A stretch of 64,000 nucleotides of DNA. Origin: Pseudomonas khavaziana. GTDB lineage: Bacteria > Pseudomonadota > Gammaproteobacteria > Pseudomonadales > Pseudomonadaceae. The position numbers and the translations under genes were made by a program. Under the pieces are notes generated by a model. It was not told the origin of the DNA and searched no databases. It saw only the letters and a program-made list of their open reading frames with translations. The stretch spans positions 124,001-188,000 of the forward strand of contig NZ_JAHSTT010000003.1 of assembly GCF_019145205.1 (NCBI RefSeq), written 5' to 3'. Numbering within the stretch: position 1 is the first letter of the stretch; each line of letters opens with the position of its first letter. This document shows, one piece after another, positions 1 through 9,513 of this stretch.

Positions 1-325
1 TCGGCCCTTCGATGACGTTTTCCAGCGCGGTGCGGTGCGGGAATAGGTTGAAGTTCTGGAACACAAAGCCCACATGCTGGCGCAGGCGCCGCACCAGGCC
101 CTGTTGCTGGTTGAGCGGCCTGCTGCTGTCGATCTCTATGTCACCGACCTTGATGCGGCCGCTGGTGGGCTCTTCGAGGAAATTCAGGCAGCGCAGGAAG
201 GTGGTCTTGCCGGAGCCGCTGGGTCCGATGATGGCGACCACTTCGCCCGCCTTGACCTCCAGGTCGATGCCGTTGAGCACCACCTGGCCGTTGAATTGCT
301 TGGTCAGTTTCTCAACCACGATCAT
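1..325 (-). CDS. tcyN: L-cystine ABC transporter ATP-binding subunit TcyN-like (partial, C-terminus outside window)
   Basis: ATPase of a polar amino-acid importer, expected to power cystine uptake together with the permease and binding protein next to it. About 108 N-terminal residues are visible. They carry a Walker A motif (GPSGSGKTT) near residue 34 and the Q-loop FQNFNLF. The ATG at 325 follows the permease stop by a few bases, so the three genes read as one operon. The rest of the protein (signature, Walker B) lies left of the window. Cystine rather than another amino acid is inferred from the adjacent D-cysteine desulfhydrase and from the known tcyJ-tcyL-tcyN order. Confidence 0.85.
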   Translation of the reverse strand, partial: MIVVEKLTKQFNGQVVLNGIDLEVKAGEVVAIIGPSGSGKTTFLRCLNFLEEPTSGRIKVGDIEIDSSRPLNQQQGLVRRLRQHVGFVFQNFNLFPHRTALENVIEGP

Positions 326-328
326 GCT

Positions 329-994
329 TCAAGACTCCAGGTCATGCCGGTTGACGCGGTCTTCCAGACGGTTTTGCAGATGCGCCAGAATGCTCGCCAG
401 GATCCAGTAGATCAGGGCCGCGGACAGATACATGGTGAAAATTTCGAAGGTACGCGCCGACACCAGTTGGGCCTGGCGGAACAGCTCTGGCACCTGGATG
501 GTGGCGGCCAGCGCAGTGTCCTTGACCAGCGAGATAAAGCTGTTGCCCAGGGGCGGCAGGGCTGTACGCATGGCCTGCGGCAAAATGGCCCGGCGCAGGG
601 TCTGCGCACGGGTCATGCCGATACTGGCGGCCGCTTCCCACTGGCCACGCTCGATGGAGGCGATGGCGGCCCGCAGGATTTCACAGGCGTAGGCTGCCAT
701 GTTCAGCGAAAAGCCGATCATGGCAGCCGGGATCGGGTCCAGCTCGATGCCCACTTGCGGCAAGCCGTAGTAGATCAGGAACAGTTGCACCAGCAACGGC
801 GTGCCGCGAAAGAACGACACGTAGACCCTGGCCGTCCAACTGAGCAACTTGAAGCGCGACAGGCGCATCAACGCCAGGCCGAAGCCCAGCAGCAAGCCGA
901 AAAACATCCCGCCAAGGCTGAGGATTACCGTGTAGTACGCGCCCTTGAGCAGAAAGGGCGCGGAGTCCAGCGCGAGTTGGAAACCTGCTTCCAT
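329..994 (-). CDS. tcyL: L-cystine ABC transporter permease
   Basis: Inner-membrane permease of the HisM/GlnP-type polar amino-acid family, 221 residues. The N-terminal half has hydrophobic spans, and the EAA-type cytoplasmic loop is visible as EAAASIGMTRAQTLRRAILP near residue 130. The ATG overlaps the stop of the upstream binding-protein gene (TAATG), which indicates translational coupling. Its length and operon position match TcyL/YecS. Substrate assignment rests on context. Confidence 0.88.
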   Translation of the reverse strand: MEAGFQLALDSAPFLLKGAYYTVILSLGGMFFGLLLGFGLALMRLSRFKLLSWTARVYVSFFRGTPLLVQLFLIYYGLPQVGIELDPIPAAMIGFSLNMAAYACEILRAAIASIERGQWEAAASIGMTRAQTLRRAILPQAMRTALPPLGNSFISLVKDTALAATIQVPELFRQAQLVSARTFEIFTMYLSAALIYWILASILAHLQNRLEDRVNRHDLES

Positions 995-1788
995 TATTGA
1001 GTGACGTCAGCGTTGAAGTACTTCTCGGACAGCTTCTTCAAGGTGCCGTCGGCGCGCAGCTTGTCGAGGGCCGTGTTCACCGCGTCGAGCAGTTCAGGCT
1101 CGCCTTTGCGCAGGGCAATCCCGGATTCCTGGCGTGAGAAGGCGTTGCCGGCTGCGGCGGTGTCCTTGGCTTTCTTGGCGTACTCCAGGGCGGCCAGGCG
1201 GTCGATCAGGATCGCGTCGATACGGCCGATGCGCAGGTCCTGGAACTTGGTCGGGTCATCGTTATAGGTCTTGATAATGGCTTTAGGCTGGTTATCCTTG
1301 AGCCATTGTTCGTAGTTGGTGCCCAGGCCTACGCCGACTTTCTTGCCGGCCAGGTCGTCGGCAGTCTTGATGGTGTCGACGTTCTTCGCCAGGGTCAGCG
1401 CCTGGATACCGGAAACGGTGTAGGGCTTGGAGAAGTCGTACTTTTTCTTGCGCTCTTCGGAGATGGTCACTTGGTTGACCACGGCGTCCAGGCGCTTGGA
1501 TTCCAGGGCGGCGAGGATGCCGTCCCACGGGGTGGCCTGTAGCTTGACCTTGACGCCCAACTCCTTGGCCAGAGCTTCGGACAACTCCACCTCGAACCCG
1601 CTGAGCTTGCCGCTTTCATCGACGAAGCTGAAGGGTGGGTAGGTGCCTTCCAGGCCGATCTTGATCTCGCCGGCTTTCTTGATGTTGCCCAGCTGTTCGC
1701 CGGCAACCGCCTGGCCCAGCCAGCCAGCGCCAAGCGCCAGGCCCAATGTGCCAACCAGTAGCGTGCGACGCAATACAGAAATAGTCAT
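994..1788 (-). CDS. tcyJ: L-cystine ABC transporter substrate-binding protein
   Basis: Periplasmic solute-binding protein of family 3 (FliY/TcyJ type), 264 residues. The chosen ATG at 1788 starts a clear signal peptide (MTISVLRRTLLVGTLGLALG, cleavage expected after AVAG). The longer open frame upstream runs through the REPIN and an AT-rich leader, so it is not used. The segment GTYPPFSFVDESGKLSGFEV is the usual start of the ligand-binding fold. It is first in the cystine import operon. An AT-rich leader just upstream resembles a sulfur-controlled promoter. Confidence 0.9.
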   Translation of the reverse strand: MTISVLRRTLLVGTLGLALGAGWLGQAVAGEQLGNIKKAGEIKIGLEGTYPPFSFVDESGKLSGFEVELSEALAKELGVKVKLQATPWDGILAALESKRLDAVVNQVTISEERKKKYDFSKPYTVSGIQALTLAKNVDTIKTADDLAGKKVGVGLGTNYEQWLKDNQPKAIIKTYNDDPTKFQDLRIGRIDAILIDRLAALEYAKKAKDTAAAGNAFSRQESGIALRKGEPELLDAVNTALDKLRADGTLKKLSEKYFNADVTQ

Positions 1789-1859
1789 GGAGAGCCCCTG
1801 TGTTTTTATGGTGAGCGAAGCAGGTGACGCGGTTGTCGTATCCTGCCTTAAAGCGCGGT

Positions 1860-1958
1860 GTGCGTCTTCTTCTGCGGCGCGATGATAAAGCGGGTTTTTA
1901 AGACTTGAAAATAATAAAAATGACAATTTATATTCTTTTTTTGAATATGAATTAGGTC
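1860..1958 (-). promoter_or_regulatory. AT-rich leader and putative promoter of the cystine transporter operon
   Basis: The stretch upstream of tcyJ is far more AT-rich than its surroundings. It holds an inverted repeat, ATATTC and GAATAT separated by seven bases (about 1925-1945). A similar AT-rich block precedes tauA. CysB control is suggested by the sulfur role of both operons but is not proven by a defined motif. Confidence 0.35.
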
Positions 1959-1960
1959 TA

Positions 1961-2050
1961 AGTGGGAGGGGGCTTGCTCCCGATAGCGGTGGGTCAGTGA
2001 TATATGCATAAACTGATACTCCCCTATCGGGAGCAAGCCCCTCCCACATT
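1961..2050. repeat. REPIN (group I REP doublet)
   Basis: Two inverted copies of GTGGGAGGGGGCTTGCTCCC-like sequence are separated by a short variable spacer. It lies between dcyD and tcyJ. The same arms recur at many intergenic sites in this window. Confidence 0.9.
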
Positions 2051-2064
2051 TTAATCCTGCTTAG

Positions 2065-3060
2065 TCAGTTAAATACGCAGTCGTAGGCAAACAACGCCGG
2101 CGCCCCACCGGTATGCAGGAAAATAATCGGCCCGTCCTCAAATCGCTGACGCCCGATGCCGTCCAGCAAACCGGCCATGGCCTTGCCGGTATACACCGGG
2201 TCCAGCAGCAGACCTTCCTGGCTGGCCAAAAGTTTGATCGCAGATAGAGTGCCGGCATTTGGCTCGCCATACCGAGGGCCGAAATACTCGTCCCACAAGG
2301 TCACCTTGAAGGCTTCGGGCATATCCATACCGAGCAACTCGGCGGTGCGTTCGGCTAGGCCCTGTACTTTGGGAAACTGCGCTTCTTCGGTGCGCGACAC
2401 CGTGATGCCGATCACCGGCAACTGCGGCAGCACTTCGCTCAAGGCCAAGGCCAGGCCGCTATGGGTCCCGGCGCTGCCCGAGGCGAGCACCACGGCGGCG
2501 AATTCAATGCCGCTGTCTTCAATCTGTGCGGCCAACTCCAGCCCGGCACGCACATAGCCCAAGGCGCCGAGGGCATTGGAGCCGCCGATCGGCACCAGGT
2601 ACGGTTTCTTGCCATTGCTGCGCAGGCGGTCGGCGAGGGCATTGAGTTGGTCGTCGGCGTTGTCGAGGTTTTCCACCAATTCCACTTTGGCGTCGAACAG
2701 GTCCAGCAGCAGGCGGTTGCCATTGCCCAGGTAATTGATGTTATCGGTGCCGGTGGGGTTTTCCAGCAGGGCCACGCAACCCAGGCCCAGCTTGGCCGCC
2801 AGCGCGGCGGTCTGGCGTACGTGATTGGATTGGATGGCGCCGGCGGTGACCAGGGTGTCTGCGCCCTGGGCGATGGCGTCGGCTGCCAGGTATTCGAGTT
2901 TGCGCAGCTTGTTGCCGCCCATGGCCAACGGTGTGGTGTCATCGCGTTTGACGTAAATGTCCCTGCCCAGCCAGGCCGACAGCCGCTCGAGCTTTTCCAA
3001 AGCGGTAGCACCGCCCAGCAGTTCCAGACGGTTAAAACGGTCAAGCTGTTGTTTGATCAT
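2065..3060 (-). CDS. dcyD: D-cysteine desulfhydrase
   Basis: PLP enzyme that splits D-cysteine to pyruvate, ammonia and sulfide; family of ACC deaminase and DcyD. The product has 331 residues, close to E. coli DcyD. The likely Schiff-base lysine is K51 in [11 protein letters not shown], and the phosphate-binding region [11 protein letters not shown] lies mid-protein. The ATG at 3060 ([17 protein letters not shown]) gives the usual N-terminus; the longer frame to 3120 has no family support. It is transcribed towards tcyJLN and fits co-function in cyst(e)ine use. ACC deaminase is the main alternative, but the neighbours favour DcyD. Confidence 0.9.
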   Translation of the reverse strand: MIKQQLDRFNRLELLGGATALEKLERLSAWLGRDIYVKRDDTTPLAMGGNKLRKLEYLAADAIAQGADTLVTAGAIQSNHVRQTAALAAKLGLGCVALLENPTGTDNINYLGNGNRLLLDLFDAKVELVENLDNADDQLNALADRLRSNGKKPYLVPIGGSNALGALGYVRAGLELAAQIEDSGIEFAAVVLASGSAGTHSGLALALSEVLPQLPVIGITVSRTEEAQFPKVQGLAERTAELLGMDMPEAFKVTLWDEYFGPRYGEPNAGTLSAIKLLASQEGLLLDPVYTGKAMAGLLDGIGRQRFEDGPIIFLHTGGAPALFAYDCVFN

Positions 3061-3227
3061 GGCTACGCACGGTGACTGAGTGATGTGGGGGACTATAGGC
3101 AGGCACTTTTCATCGGGCAACCGGCAATCGCTTATGCCGGATAGTTCTTATGTTCATACCATTGGTTCTTAAGAGCTGCCACGGTGCATACCGTAAAGTG
3201 ATGGCCATTTCGTCAGGAGTGAATACC

Positions 3228-4154
3228 GTGAGTGAGCGTTCCAGTCATTGGCAATTGCAGACCATCGTCAGCCAGCTGCGCGGCGCCCGCGACCAGTGGC
3301 GAACGCGCAACGGGCGCTTGAGTGGCGAGCATGGTGGCCGCGAATTGCCGTCCCGCGAGGCAGTGGCGCAGATCCTTGAAGCCTTGTGTGGTGCGCTGTT
3401 CCCCATGCGCCTGGGCCCGGTGGACCTGCGCGAAGAAAGCGAAGATTTCTATGTAGGGCACACCCTCGATGTGGCGCTCAATGCCTTGCTTGCCCAGGCG
3501 CGCCTGGAGCTACGCTACGCCGCACGCCAGGGCGGTGAGGATGCTGGTGAAGTCGATGCCCTGGCCATTCGCCTGATCCAGGATTTCGCCCTGGCGCTGC
3601 CGTCCCTGCGCAGCCTGTTGGACACCGACGTACTCGCCGCCTACCACGGCGACCCGGCTGCCCGCAGCGTTGATGAAGTGCTGCTGTGCTACCCGGGCAT
3701 CCTGGCGGTTATCCACCATCGCCTGGCTCATCATTTATACCGGGCCGGTTTGCCGCTGCTGGCGCGGATCAGCGCGGAGATCGCCCACTCGGCCACCGGC
3801 ATCGATATCCACCCCGGTGCGCAGATCGGCCCGAGCTTCTTTATCGACCACGGCACGGGTGTGGTGATTGGCGAGACCGCGATCATCGGCGAGCGGGTGC
3901 GTATCTACCAGGCCGTGACACTGGGCGCCAAGCGCTTCCCGGCGGACGAGGATGGGCAGTTGCAAAAAGGCCATCCGCGGCATCCGATCGTTGAGGATGA
4001 CGTGGTGATTTATGCCGGGGCGACGATCCTGGGGCGGATTACCATCGGCAAGGGCTCGACCATTGGCGGTAATGTGTGGCTGACCCGCAGCGTACCGGCG
4101 GGGGCGAATATCACCCAGGCGAACTTGCAGCATGATGATGGGGCGCAGAAGTAA
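3228..4154 (+). CDS. epsC: Serine O-acetyltransferase EpsC
   Basis: Makes O-acetylserine from serine and acetyl-CoA, the committed step to cysteine. The product has 308 residues: a helical N-terminal half, then a left-handed beta-helix of hexapeptide repeats from about residue 185 (IDIHPGAQIGPSFFIDHGTG). The GTG start at 3228 is chosen because CAGGAG stands seven bases upstream and it gives the standard N-terminus SERSSHWQLQ. It is divergent from dcyD, so cysteine synthesis and breakdown genes share an intergenic region. Confidence 0.9.
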   Translation: MSERSSHWQLQTIVSQLRGARDQWRTRNGRLSGEHGGRELPSREAVAQILEALCGALFPMRLGPVDLREESEDFYVGHTLDVALNALLAQARLELRYAARQGGEDAGEVDALAIRLIQDFALALPSLRSLLDTDVLAAYHGDPAARSVDEVLLCYPGILAVIHHRLAHHLYRAGLPLLARISAEIAHSATGIDIHPGAQIGPSFFIDHGTGVVIGETAIIGERVRIYQAVTLGAKRFPADEDGQLQKGHPRHPIVEDDVVIYAGATILGRITIGKGSTIGGNVWLTRSVPAGANITQANLQHDDGAQK

Positions 4155-4181
4155 CCGCGCACTCAGGCACTACACAAAACC

Positions 4182-4270
4182 AATGTGGGAGGGGGCTTGC
4201 TCCCGATAGCGGTGGGTCAGCTTATCTGTAGCTGACCCACCGTAATCGGGAGCAAGCCCCCTCCCACATT
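4182..4270. repeat. REPIN (group I REP doublet)
   Basis: Inverted arms GTGGGAGGGGGCTTGCTCCC flank a loop that itself contains the inverted pair GGTGGGTCAGC and GCTGACCCACC. It sits just after epsC and may also act as a transcript end. Confidence 0.92.
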
Positions 4271-4395
4271 TTTAGTGCATTCCACCTTGGAGTCGCTGAA
4301 CGATTTCCAGTCTCCACGCGTCATACCAATCCTTGAGCTAGTGTAGGAATCATCTACCACTCAGCCCTGCGATTAGTCCCGGACCGCCTATTCAT

Positions 4396-4425
4396 GTTTA
4401 ACTTGAACGTTCGTTCAAGTTAAAC
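4396..4425. promoter_or_regulatory. Palindromic operator, probably for BetI (TetR family)
   Basis: A perfect inverted repeat with 14-base arms (GTTTAACTTGAACG and its complement) around a TT centre, about 90 bases upstream of betT. The core TTGAAC/GTTCAA resembles the choline-responsive BetI operator. Binding by BetI is inferred; betI itself is not in the window. Confidence 0.6.
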
Positions 4426-4517
4426 CCGGTGGTTCGCTGCCCGCTCACAACAGGAGGCTTACCTTTGCTGAGTCCGTTATTTACAGCCACATCCCACACC
4501 CCAGGGGTGCATCGTTC

Positions 4518-6518
4518 ATGAGTGCATCGTCCACCCCATCCAGCGGCCTGGTGCGCATGAATGCGCCCGTTTTCTACTTTGCCGCGACTTTTATCCTGCT
4601 GTTTGGCATTACCGTCATCGCTATCCCGCAACAGGCTGGTGCCTGGTTGCTGGCGGCGCAAAACTGGGCGGCCAATACGGTCGGCTGGTACTACATGCTG
4701 GCGATGACCCTGTATCTGGTCTTCGTGGTGGTCACCGCGCTATCGGGCTACGGCAAGATAAAACTCGGTGCCGACCACGACGAGCCCGAATTCAGTTACC
4801 TGTCCTGGGCCGGCATGCTGTTCGCCGCCGGTATCAGCATCACGCTGTTTTTCTTCTGCGTCTCGGAGCCGTTGACGCACTTGGTGCAACCGCCCCAAGG
4901 CGAGGCAATGAACGCCGATGCGGCGCGCCAGGCCATGCAGGTGCTGTTCCTGCACTGGGGCCTGCATGGCTGGGGCGTGTTCGCCTTTGTCGGCATGGCC
5001 CTGGCGTATTTCGCCTACCGGCATAACCTGCCGCTGGCATTGCGTTCGGCGCTGTACCCGCTGATCGGTAAGCGTATCAATGGTCCTATCGGCTATGCGG
5101 TGGATGGCTTCGGCATCATCGCCACGGTGTTCGGCCTGGGCGCCGACATGGGCTTTGGTGTGCTGCACCTCAACTCCGGCCTGGACTACCTGTTTGGCAT
5201 TGCCCACACCCAGTGGATCCAGGTGGGGCTGATCACCCTGATGATGGGCGCGGCGATCATCGTTGCCGTGGCCGGTGTCGACAAGGGTGTGCGGGTGATG
5301 TCCGACATCAACATGCTGCTGGCCTGTGCGCTGCTGCTGTTCGTATTGTTTGCCGGGCCGACCCAGCACCTGCTCAATACCCTGATCCAGAACATCGGTG
5401 ACTACCTGGGCGCATTGCCCACCAAGAGTTTCGATGTGTATGCCTACGACAAGCCGAGTGACTGGCTGGGTGGCTGGACGGTGTTCTATTGGGCCTGGTG
5501 GATCGCATGGTCGCCATTCGTGGGCCTGTTCATCGCCCGTATTTCCCGTGGCCGTACCATCCGCGAATTCGTGTTCGGCGTGCTGCTGATCCCGCTGGGC
5601 TTTACCCTGGCGTGGATGTCGATCTTCGGTAACAGCGCCATCGATCAGGTGCTCAACCATGGCATGGTCGCATTGGGTCAGTCGGCTATCGATGATCCGT
5701 CGATGAGCCTCTACCTGCTGCTGGAAACCTACCCGTGGAGCAAGACCGTCATCGCGGTCACGGTGTTTATCAGCTTCGTGTTCTTCGTGACCTCGGCGGA
5801 CTCCGGCACGGTGGTGCTGTCCACCCTGTCGTCCAAAGGCGGCAACGCCGATGAAGACGGGCCGAAGTGGCTGCGGGTGTTCTGGGGCGCGATGACCGCG
5901 CTGGTCACCAGTGCCTTGCTGTTTGCCGGCAGCATCGATTCGCTCAAGTCAGCGGTGGTACTGACCTCGCTGCCGTTCTCGCTGATTCTGCTGCTGATGA
6001 TGTGGGGGCTGCACAAGGCGTTCTACCTCGAGTCGCAGAAGCAGATCGCCCAGTTGCATTCCCTGGCGCCGATTTCGGCTTCGCGCAAAGGCCGTGGTGG
6101 TTGGCGCCAGCGCCTGAGCCAGGCCGTGCACTTCCCGTCTCGCGATGAGGTGTATCGCTTCCTCGAATCGACGGTGCGCCCGGCCATCGAGGAAGTGACG
6201 GCGGTGTTTGTCGAGAAGGGCCTGAATGTGGTCACTCAGCCAGACCCCTCCAACGACAGCGTCAGCCTGGAAATCGGGCATGGCGAGGAGCATCCGTTTA
6301 TCTACCAGGTGCAGATGCGTGGCTACTTCACGCCGTCGTTTGCCCGCGGTGGCATGGGCTCCAAAGAGATCAACAACCGCCGCTATTACCGGGCGGAAGT
6401 GCACTTGAGCGAGGGCAGCCAGGACTACGACCTGGTGGGCTACACCAAGGAACAGATCATCAACGACATCCTCGACCAGTACGAGCGGCACCTGCAGTTC
6501 CTGCATCTGGTGCGCTGA
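4518..6518 (+). CDS. betT: BCCT-family choline/betaine transporter BetT
   Basis: Secondary transporter of the betaine-carnitine-choline family, 666 residues, expected to import choline for glycine-betaine synthesis or osmoprotection. Twelve hydrophobic segments fill the first 510 residues. The family signature is near residue 325 (WWIAWSPFVGLFIARISRGR). A cytoplasmic tail of about 140 residues follows, a feature of osmosensing BetT proteins. The start at 4518 is used; MNAPVFYF at 4557 is a possible shorter start. The strong palindrome upstream suggests TetR/BetI repression. A rho-independent terminator follows. Confidence 0.9.
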   Translation: MSASSTPSSGLVRMNAPVFYFAATFILLFGITVIAIPQQAGAWLLAAQNWAANTVGWYYMLAMTLYLVFVVVTALSGYGKIKLGADHDEPEFSYLSWAGMLFAAGISITLFFFCVSEPLTHLVQPPQGEAMNADAARQAMQVLFLHWGLHGWGVFAFVGMALAYFAYRHNLPLALRSALYPLIGKRINGPIGYAVDGFGIIATVFGLGADMGFGVLHLNSGLDYLFGIAHTQWIQVGLITLMMGAAIIVAVAGVDKGVRVMSDINMLLACALLLFVLFAGPTQHLLNTLIQNIGDYLGALPTKSFDVYAYDKPSDWLGGWTVFYWAWWIAWSPFVGLFIARISRGRTIREFVFGVLLIPLGFTLAWMSIFGNSAIDQVLNHGMVALGQSAIDDPSMSLYLLLETYPWSKTVIAVTVFISFVFFVTSADSGTVVLSTLSSKGGNADEDGPKWLRVFWGAMTALVTSALLFAGSIDSLKSAVVLTSLPFSLILLLMMWGLHKAFYLESQKQIAQLHSLAPISASRKGRGGWRQRLSQAVHFPSRDEVYRFLESTVRPAIEEVTAVFVEKGLNVVTQPDPSNDSVSLEIGHGEEHPFIYQVQMRGYFTPSFARGGMGSKEINNRRYYRAEVHLSEGSQDYDLVGYTKEQIINDILDQYERHLQFLHLVR

Positions 6519-6599
6519 GTAATATGCGCTAAACCGTTCCTCTCAAGTAGGCCTTTGCTGTAAAAGGAAGAGGCAGACTTAAGCGATTCAGCTGCTTAA

Positions 6600-6631
6600 A
6601 AGGCCTGGGAATATTGATATTCCCAGGCCTT
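6600..6631 (+). terminator. Rho-independent type hairpin after betT
   Basis: Perfect 15-base arms (AAGGCCTGGGAATAT and its complement) with a two-base loop. Only a short T-rich tail follows. It lies between betT and the aldo/keto reductase gene. Confidence 0.75.
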
Positions 6632-6658
6632 ATTTGCCCAAGCTCAAGAGAGGATTCG

Positions 6659-7696
6659 ATGACGTACATTGCTGCCGAAAACCGCTATGAATCTATTCCT
6701 TATCGCCGCGTAGGTCGCAGTGGATTGGTGCTGCCAGCACTGTCCCTGGGGCTGTGGCACAACTTTGGCGACAGCACCCCGATCGACACTCAGCGCGCCT
6801 TGCTGCGCACGGCGTTCGACCTGGGCATCAACCATTTCGACCTGGCCAACAACTATGGCCCGCCCTATGGCAGCGCCGAGATCAACTTTGGCCGCTTGCT
6901 GCGCGAAGACTTCAAGCACTATCGCGACGAACTGATCATCTCCAGCAAGGCCGGTTGGGACATGTGGCCCGGCCCGTACGGCCAGGGCGGTGGTTCGCGC
7001 AAATACATCCTGGCGAGCCTGGACCAGAGCCTGCAACGCCTGGGCCTCGACTACGTGGATATCTTCTACTCCCACCGTTTCGACCCCGACACACCCCTGG
7101 AAGAAACCGCCAGCGCCCTTGCCACCGCCGTGCAGCAGGGCAAGGCGTTGTATATCGGCATCTCCTCCTACTCCGGTGTGAAGACCCGCGAAATCGCAGC
7201 CTTGCTCAACGAGTGGAAAGTGCCGCTGCTGATCCATCAGCCTGCCTACAACCTGCTCAACCGCTGGGTGGAAAAAGACCTGCTCGACACCACCGAAGAA
7301 CTCGGTGCCGGGGTGATCGCCTTCACGCCGCTGGCCCAGGGCTTGCTCACTGATAAATATCTCAACGGTGTACCGGCCGATGCACGGGTCAACCGCCCGG
7401 GTGGCGGCTCCCTGCAAGCCCAGCACCTGTCCGAAGCCAACATCGCCCACGTGCGCGCACTGAATGAAATCGCCAAGCGCCGTGGTCAGAGCCTGGCTCA
7501 ATTGGCCCTGGCGTGGACCTTACGGGATCCACGGGTGACCAGTGCGCTGATCGGTGCCAGCCGGCCGGAGCAGATCATCGAGAATGTCGGGGCGTTGCAG
7601 AACCTGAGCTTCAGTGCTGAGGAACTGGCGGAGATTGATCGGTTTGCGCAGGAAGGCGGGATCAACCTGTGGGAAAAGCCATCGACCGCTGAATAA
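6659..7696 (+). CDS. Aldo/keto reductase, L-glyceraldehyde-3-phosphate reductase type (YghZ/GpaA)
   Basis: NADPH-dependent aldo/keto reductase of the AKR14/YghZ group, 345 residues. Catalytic tetrad candidates are visible: D in NHFDLANNYG, Y in the same segment, K in SSKAGWDMWPGPYG and H in IFYSHRFDPDTP. The ATG at 6659 follows GAGAGGA by a few bases. It stands alone between a terminator and a REPIN. Substrate is known only for the E. coli homologue (methylglyoxal and L-GAP detoxification); the same role here is inferred. Confidence 0.85.
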   Translation: MTYIAAENRYESIPYRRVGRSGLVLPALSLGLWHNFGDSTPIDTQRALLRTAFDLGINHFDLANNYGPPYGSAEINFGRLLREDFKHYRDELIISSKAGWDMWPGPYGQGGGSRKYILASLDQSLQRLGLDYVDIFYSHRFDPDTPLEETASALATAVQQGKALYIGISSYSGVKTREIAALLNEWKVPLLIHQPAYNLLNRWVEKDLLDTTEELGAGVIAFTPLAQGLLTDKYLNGVPADARVNRPGGGSLQAQHLSEANIAHVRALNEIAKRRGQSLAQLALAWTLRDPRVTSALIGASRPEQIIENVGALQNLSFSAEELAEIDRFAQEGGINLWEKPSTAE

Positions 7697-7715
7697 CTGA
7701 CACAACTGGGTCAAA

Positions 7716-7808
7716 AATGTGGGAGGGGGCTTGCTCCCGATAGCGGTGAATCAGCCAGCACAGAGGTGACTGACAGGTTGCTATCGGGAGCAAGCCCCCT
7801 CCCACATT
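7716..7808. repeat. REPIN (group I REP doublet)
   Basis: Inverted GTGGGAGGGGGCTTGCTCCC arms with a spacer of about 45 bases, placed in the convergent gap between the aldo/keto reductase gene and tauD. Confidence 0.92.
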
Positions 7809-7824
7809 TGTACTTCGCCAGGCT

Positions 7825-8673
7825 CTAGAACGGCACGTCACCCAAGATCGTCGCCCGATGCATCACCCGCCGCTGCGGCCGGTAGTCATCCACAGCGTAA
7901 TGCTGAGTGACGCGGTTATCCCAGAACGCCACGTCGTTCTCTTGCCAGCGCCAGCGGAGGGTGAATTCCGGCCGTGTCGCGTGGGCGAAAAGCAGCTTCA
8001 GGATAGCTTCGCTCTCCGCCGGCTCCAGCTCATTGATCCTGGTGGTGAAGCCTTCACTGACAAACAGCGACTTGCGGCCACTCACCGGATGCGTGCGCAC
8101 CACGGGGTGCGACAGCGGTGGGTTTTTCCTGCGGGTTTGTTCCCAGCGCATCAGGTCTTCGGCGCTGTTGCCGAAGCGCTCCAGCGGGAAGGACTTGGTG
8201 AAATCGTGAGTGGCAGTCAACCCTGTGAGCAGCGCCTTCATGGGAGCGGACAGTGCCTCATAGGCCGCAATACCACTGGCCCACAAGGTATCGCCCCCGA
8301 ACGCCGGCAATAGCTTGGCGCTGAGCACCGCGCCCAGGGCCGGCGTCGGCAGGAAGGTCACGTCGGTGTGCCACACCGCGTTGTCGCGCACGTCGGTGAC
8401 GGCGGTGTCGAGGATCAGCACTTCGGGCTGTTCCGGCACGTTGGGGTAGATCGGGTGGATATGCAGGTCGCCGAAGTGCGCTGCGAACCGCGCTTGCTGC
8501 TGCGGGGTGATCGCCTGGTCCCGGAAGAACAGCACCGAGTGGCTGAGCAGCGCCTGCTCGATGGCATCGCGATGTGCCTCGCTCAGCGGCTGGGTGATAT
8601 CGACGCCACTGATCTGGGCGCCCAGGGCGGTGCTTAATGGGGTAACGGTCAGGCTGCTCAATTGAGTTCTCAT
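7825..8673 (-). CDS. tauD: Taurine dioxygenase TauD
   Basis: Fe(II)/2-oxoglutarate dioxygenase that hydroxylates taurine and releases sulfite and aminoacetaldehyde. The product has 282 residues. The iron-binding facial triad is visible: H102 and D104 in VWHTDVTF and the distal H272 in [11 protein letters not shown]; the following R273 would bind 2-oxoglutarate. The start is GTG ATG directly after the tauC stop; the ATG at 8673 is used, GTG at 8676 is an alternative. It is last in tauABCD, so the imported taurine is used at once as a sulfur source. Confidence 0.93.
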   Translation of the reverse strand: MRTQLSSLTVTPLSTALGAQISGVDITQPLSEAHRDAIEQALLSHSVLFFRDQAITPQQQARFAAHFGDLHIHPIYPNVPEQPEVLILDTAVTDVRDNAVWHTDVTFLPTPALGAVLSAKLLPAFGGDTLWASGIAAYEALSAPMKALLTGLTATHDFTKSFPLERFGNSAEDLMRWEQTRRKNPPLSHPVVRTHPVSGRKSLFVSEGFTTRINELEPAESEAILKLLFAHATRPEFTLRWRWQENDVAFWDNRVTQHYAVDDYRPQRRVMHRATILGDVPF

Positions 8674-8676
8674 CAC

Positions 8677-9513
8677 TTAGTGTGCCTGGCCGTGCCATGG
8701 CACTAATTTACGCTGCAGGGCGCGCAGGCCCATTTCCATGGCAAAGGCGATCAGTGCGATGACCAGGATCCCCAGCACCACCACATCGGTGACCAAAAAC
8801 TGCGCCGCCGACTGCACCATGAAACCCAGGCCGCTGGTGGCTGCAATCAGCTCGGCGGCGACCAGGGTCGACCACCCCACACCCAGGCCGATACGCACCC
8901 CGGTGAGGATGTCGGGCAAGGCGCTGGGCAGGATCACATGGCGAATCAGTTGTGCACGGGTGGCACCCAATGACTGCGCGGCACGCAGTTTGGCCGGGTC
9001 GACGGTGCGCACGCCGGTTGCAGTGGCGATGGCAATCGGGGCGAAGATCGCCAGGTAGATCAGCAGCACCTTGGACAGCTCGCCGATGCCGCACCAGATC
9101 ACAATCAGCGGCAGATAGGCCAGGGGCGGAATCGGCCGGTAGAACTCGATCAGCGGATCGAGAATGCCACGGGCGATACGGTTGGCACCGATGGCAATCC
9201 CCACCGGTACGGCGGTCAGCACCGCAAAGCCCAGGCCCAGGCCGATACGGCTGAGGCTCGCGCCCAGGTGCTGCCACAAGGTGGAATCCATGTAGCCGGT
9301 GGTCGCCAGCAGCCAGCCTTTTTGCAACACGGCGGATGGTGGCGGCAGGAACAGAGGTTCGATCAAGCCCGTGGCGGTCACCGCCCACCAGAGGGCGAGC
9401 AGGGCGACCAGGGTCAGGACGCTGATCCAACGCGTGCTCAGGCTGCGGCGTACCGGGATAGTGGCGTGCGCCACCCGCTTGCTGGCCGTGGCGGGAAGTT
9501 CGTAGCTGCTCAT
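8677..9513 (-). CDS. tauC: Taurine ABC transporter permease TauC
   Basis: Inner-membrane permease of the nitrate/sulfonate/taurine ABC class (BPD_transp_1), 278 residues, with about six hydrophobic spans. The EAA loop is visible as [20 protein letters not shown]. The start overlaps the tauB stop by four bases and the stop abuts tauD, so translation is probably coupled along the operon. Confidence 0.92.
   Translation of the reverse strand: MSSYELPATASKRVAHATIPVRRSLSTRWISVLTLVALLALWWAVTATGLIEPLFLPPPSAVLQKGWLLATTGYMDSTLWQHLGASLSRIGLGLGFAVLTAVPVGIAIGANRIARGILDPLIEFYRPIPPLAYLPLIVIWCGIGELSKVLLIYLAIFAPIAIATATGVRTVDPAKLRAAQSLGATRAQLIRHVILPSALPDILTGVRIGLGVGWSTLVAAELIAATSGLGFMVQSAAQFLVTDVVVLGILVIALIAFAMEMGLRALQRKLVPWHGQAH

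Noticed and set aside
74..1000. Long plus-strand frames opposite real genes, such as 74-1000, 10310-11338 and 47974-49605
   Set aside because: They are antisense shadows of well-identified genes caused by high GC content.
994..2049. 351-residue frame for tcyJ
   Set aside because: The extra N-terminus translates the REPIN and promoter; the signal peptide begins at 1788.
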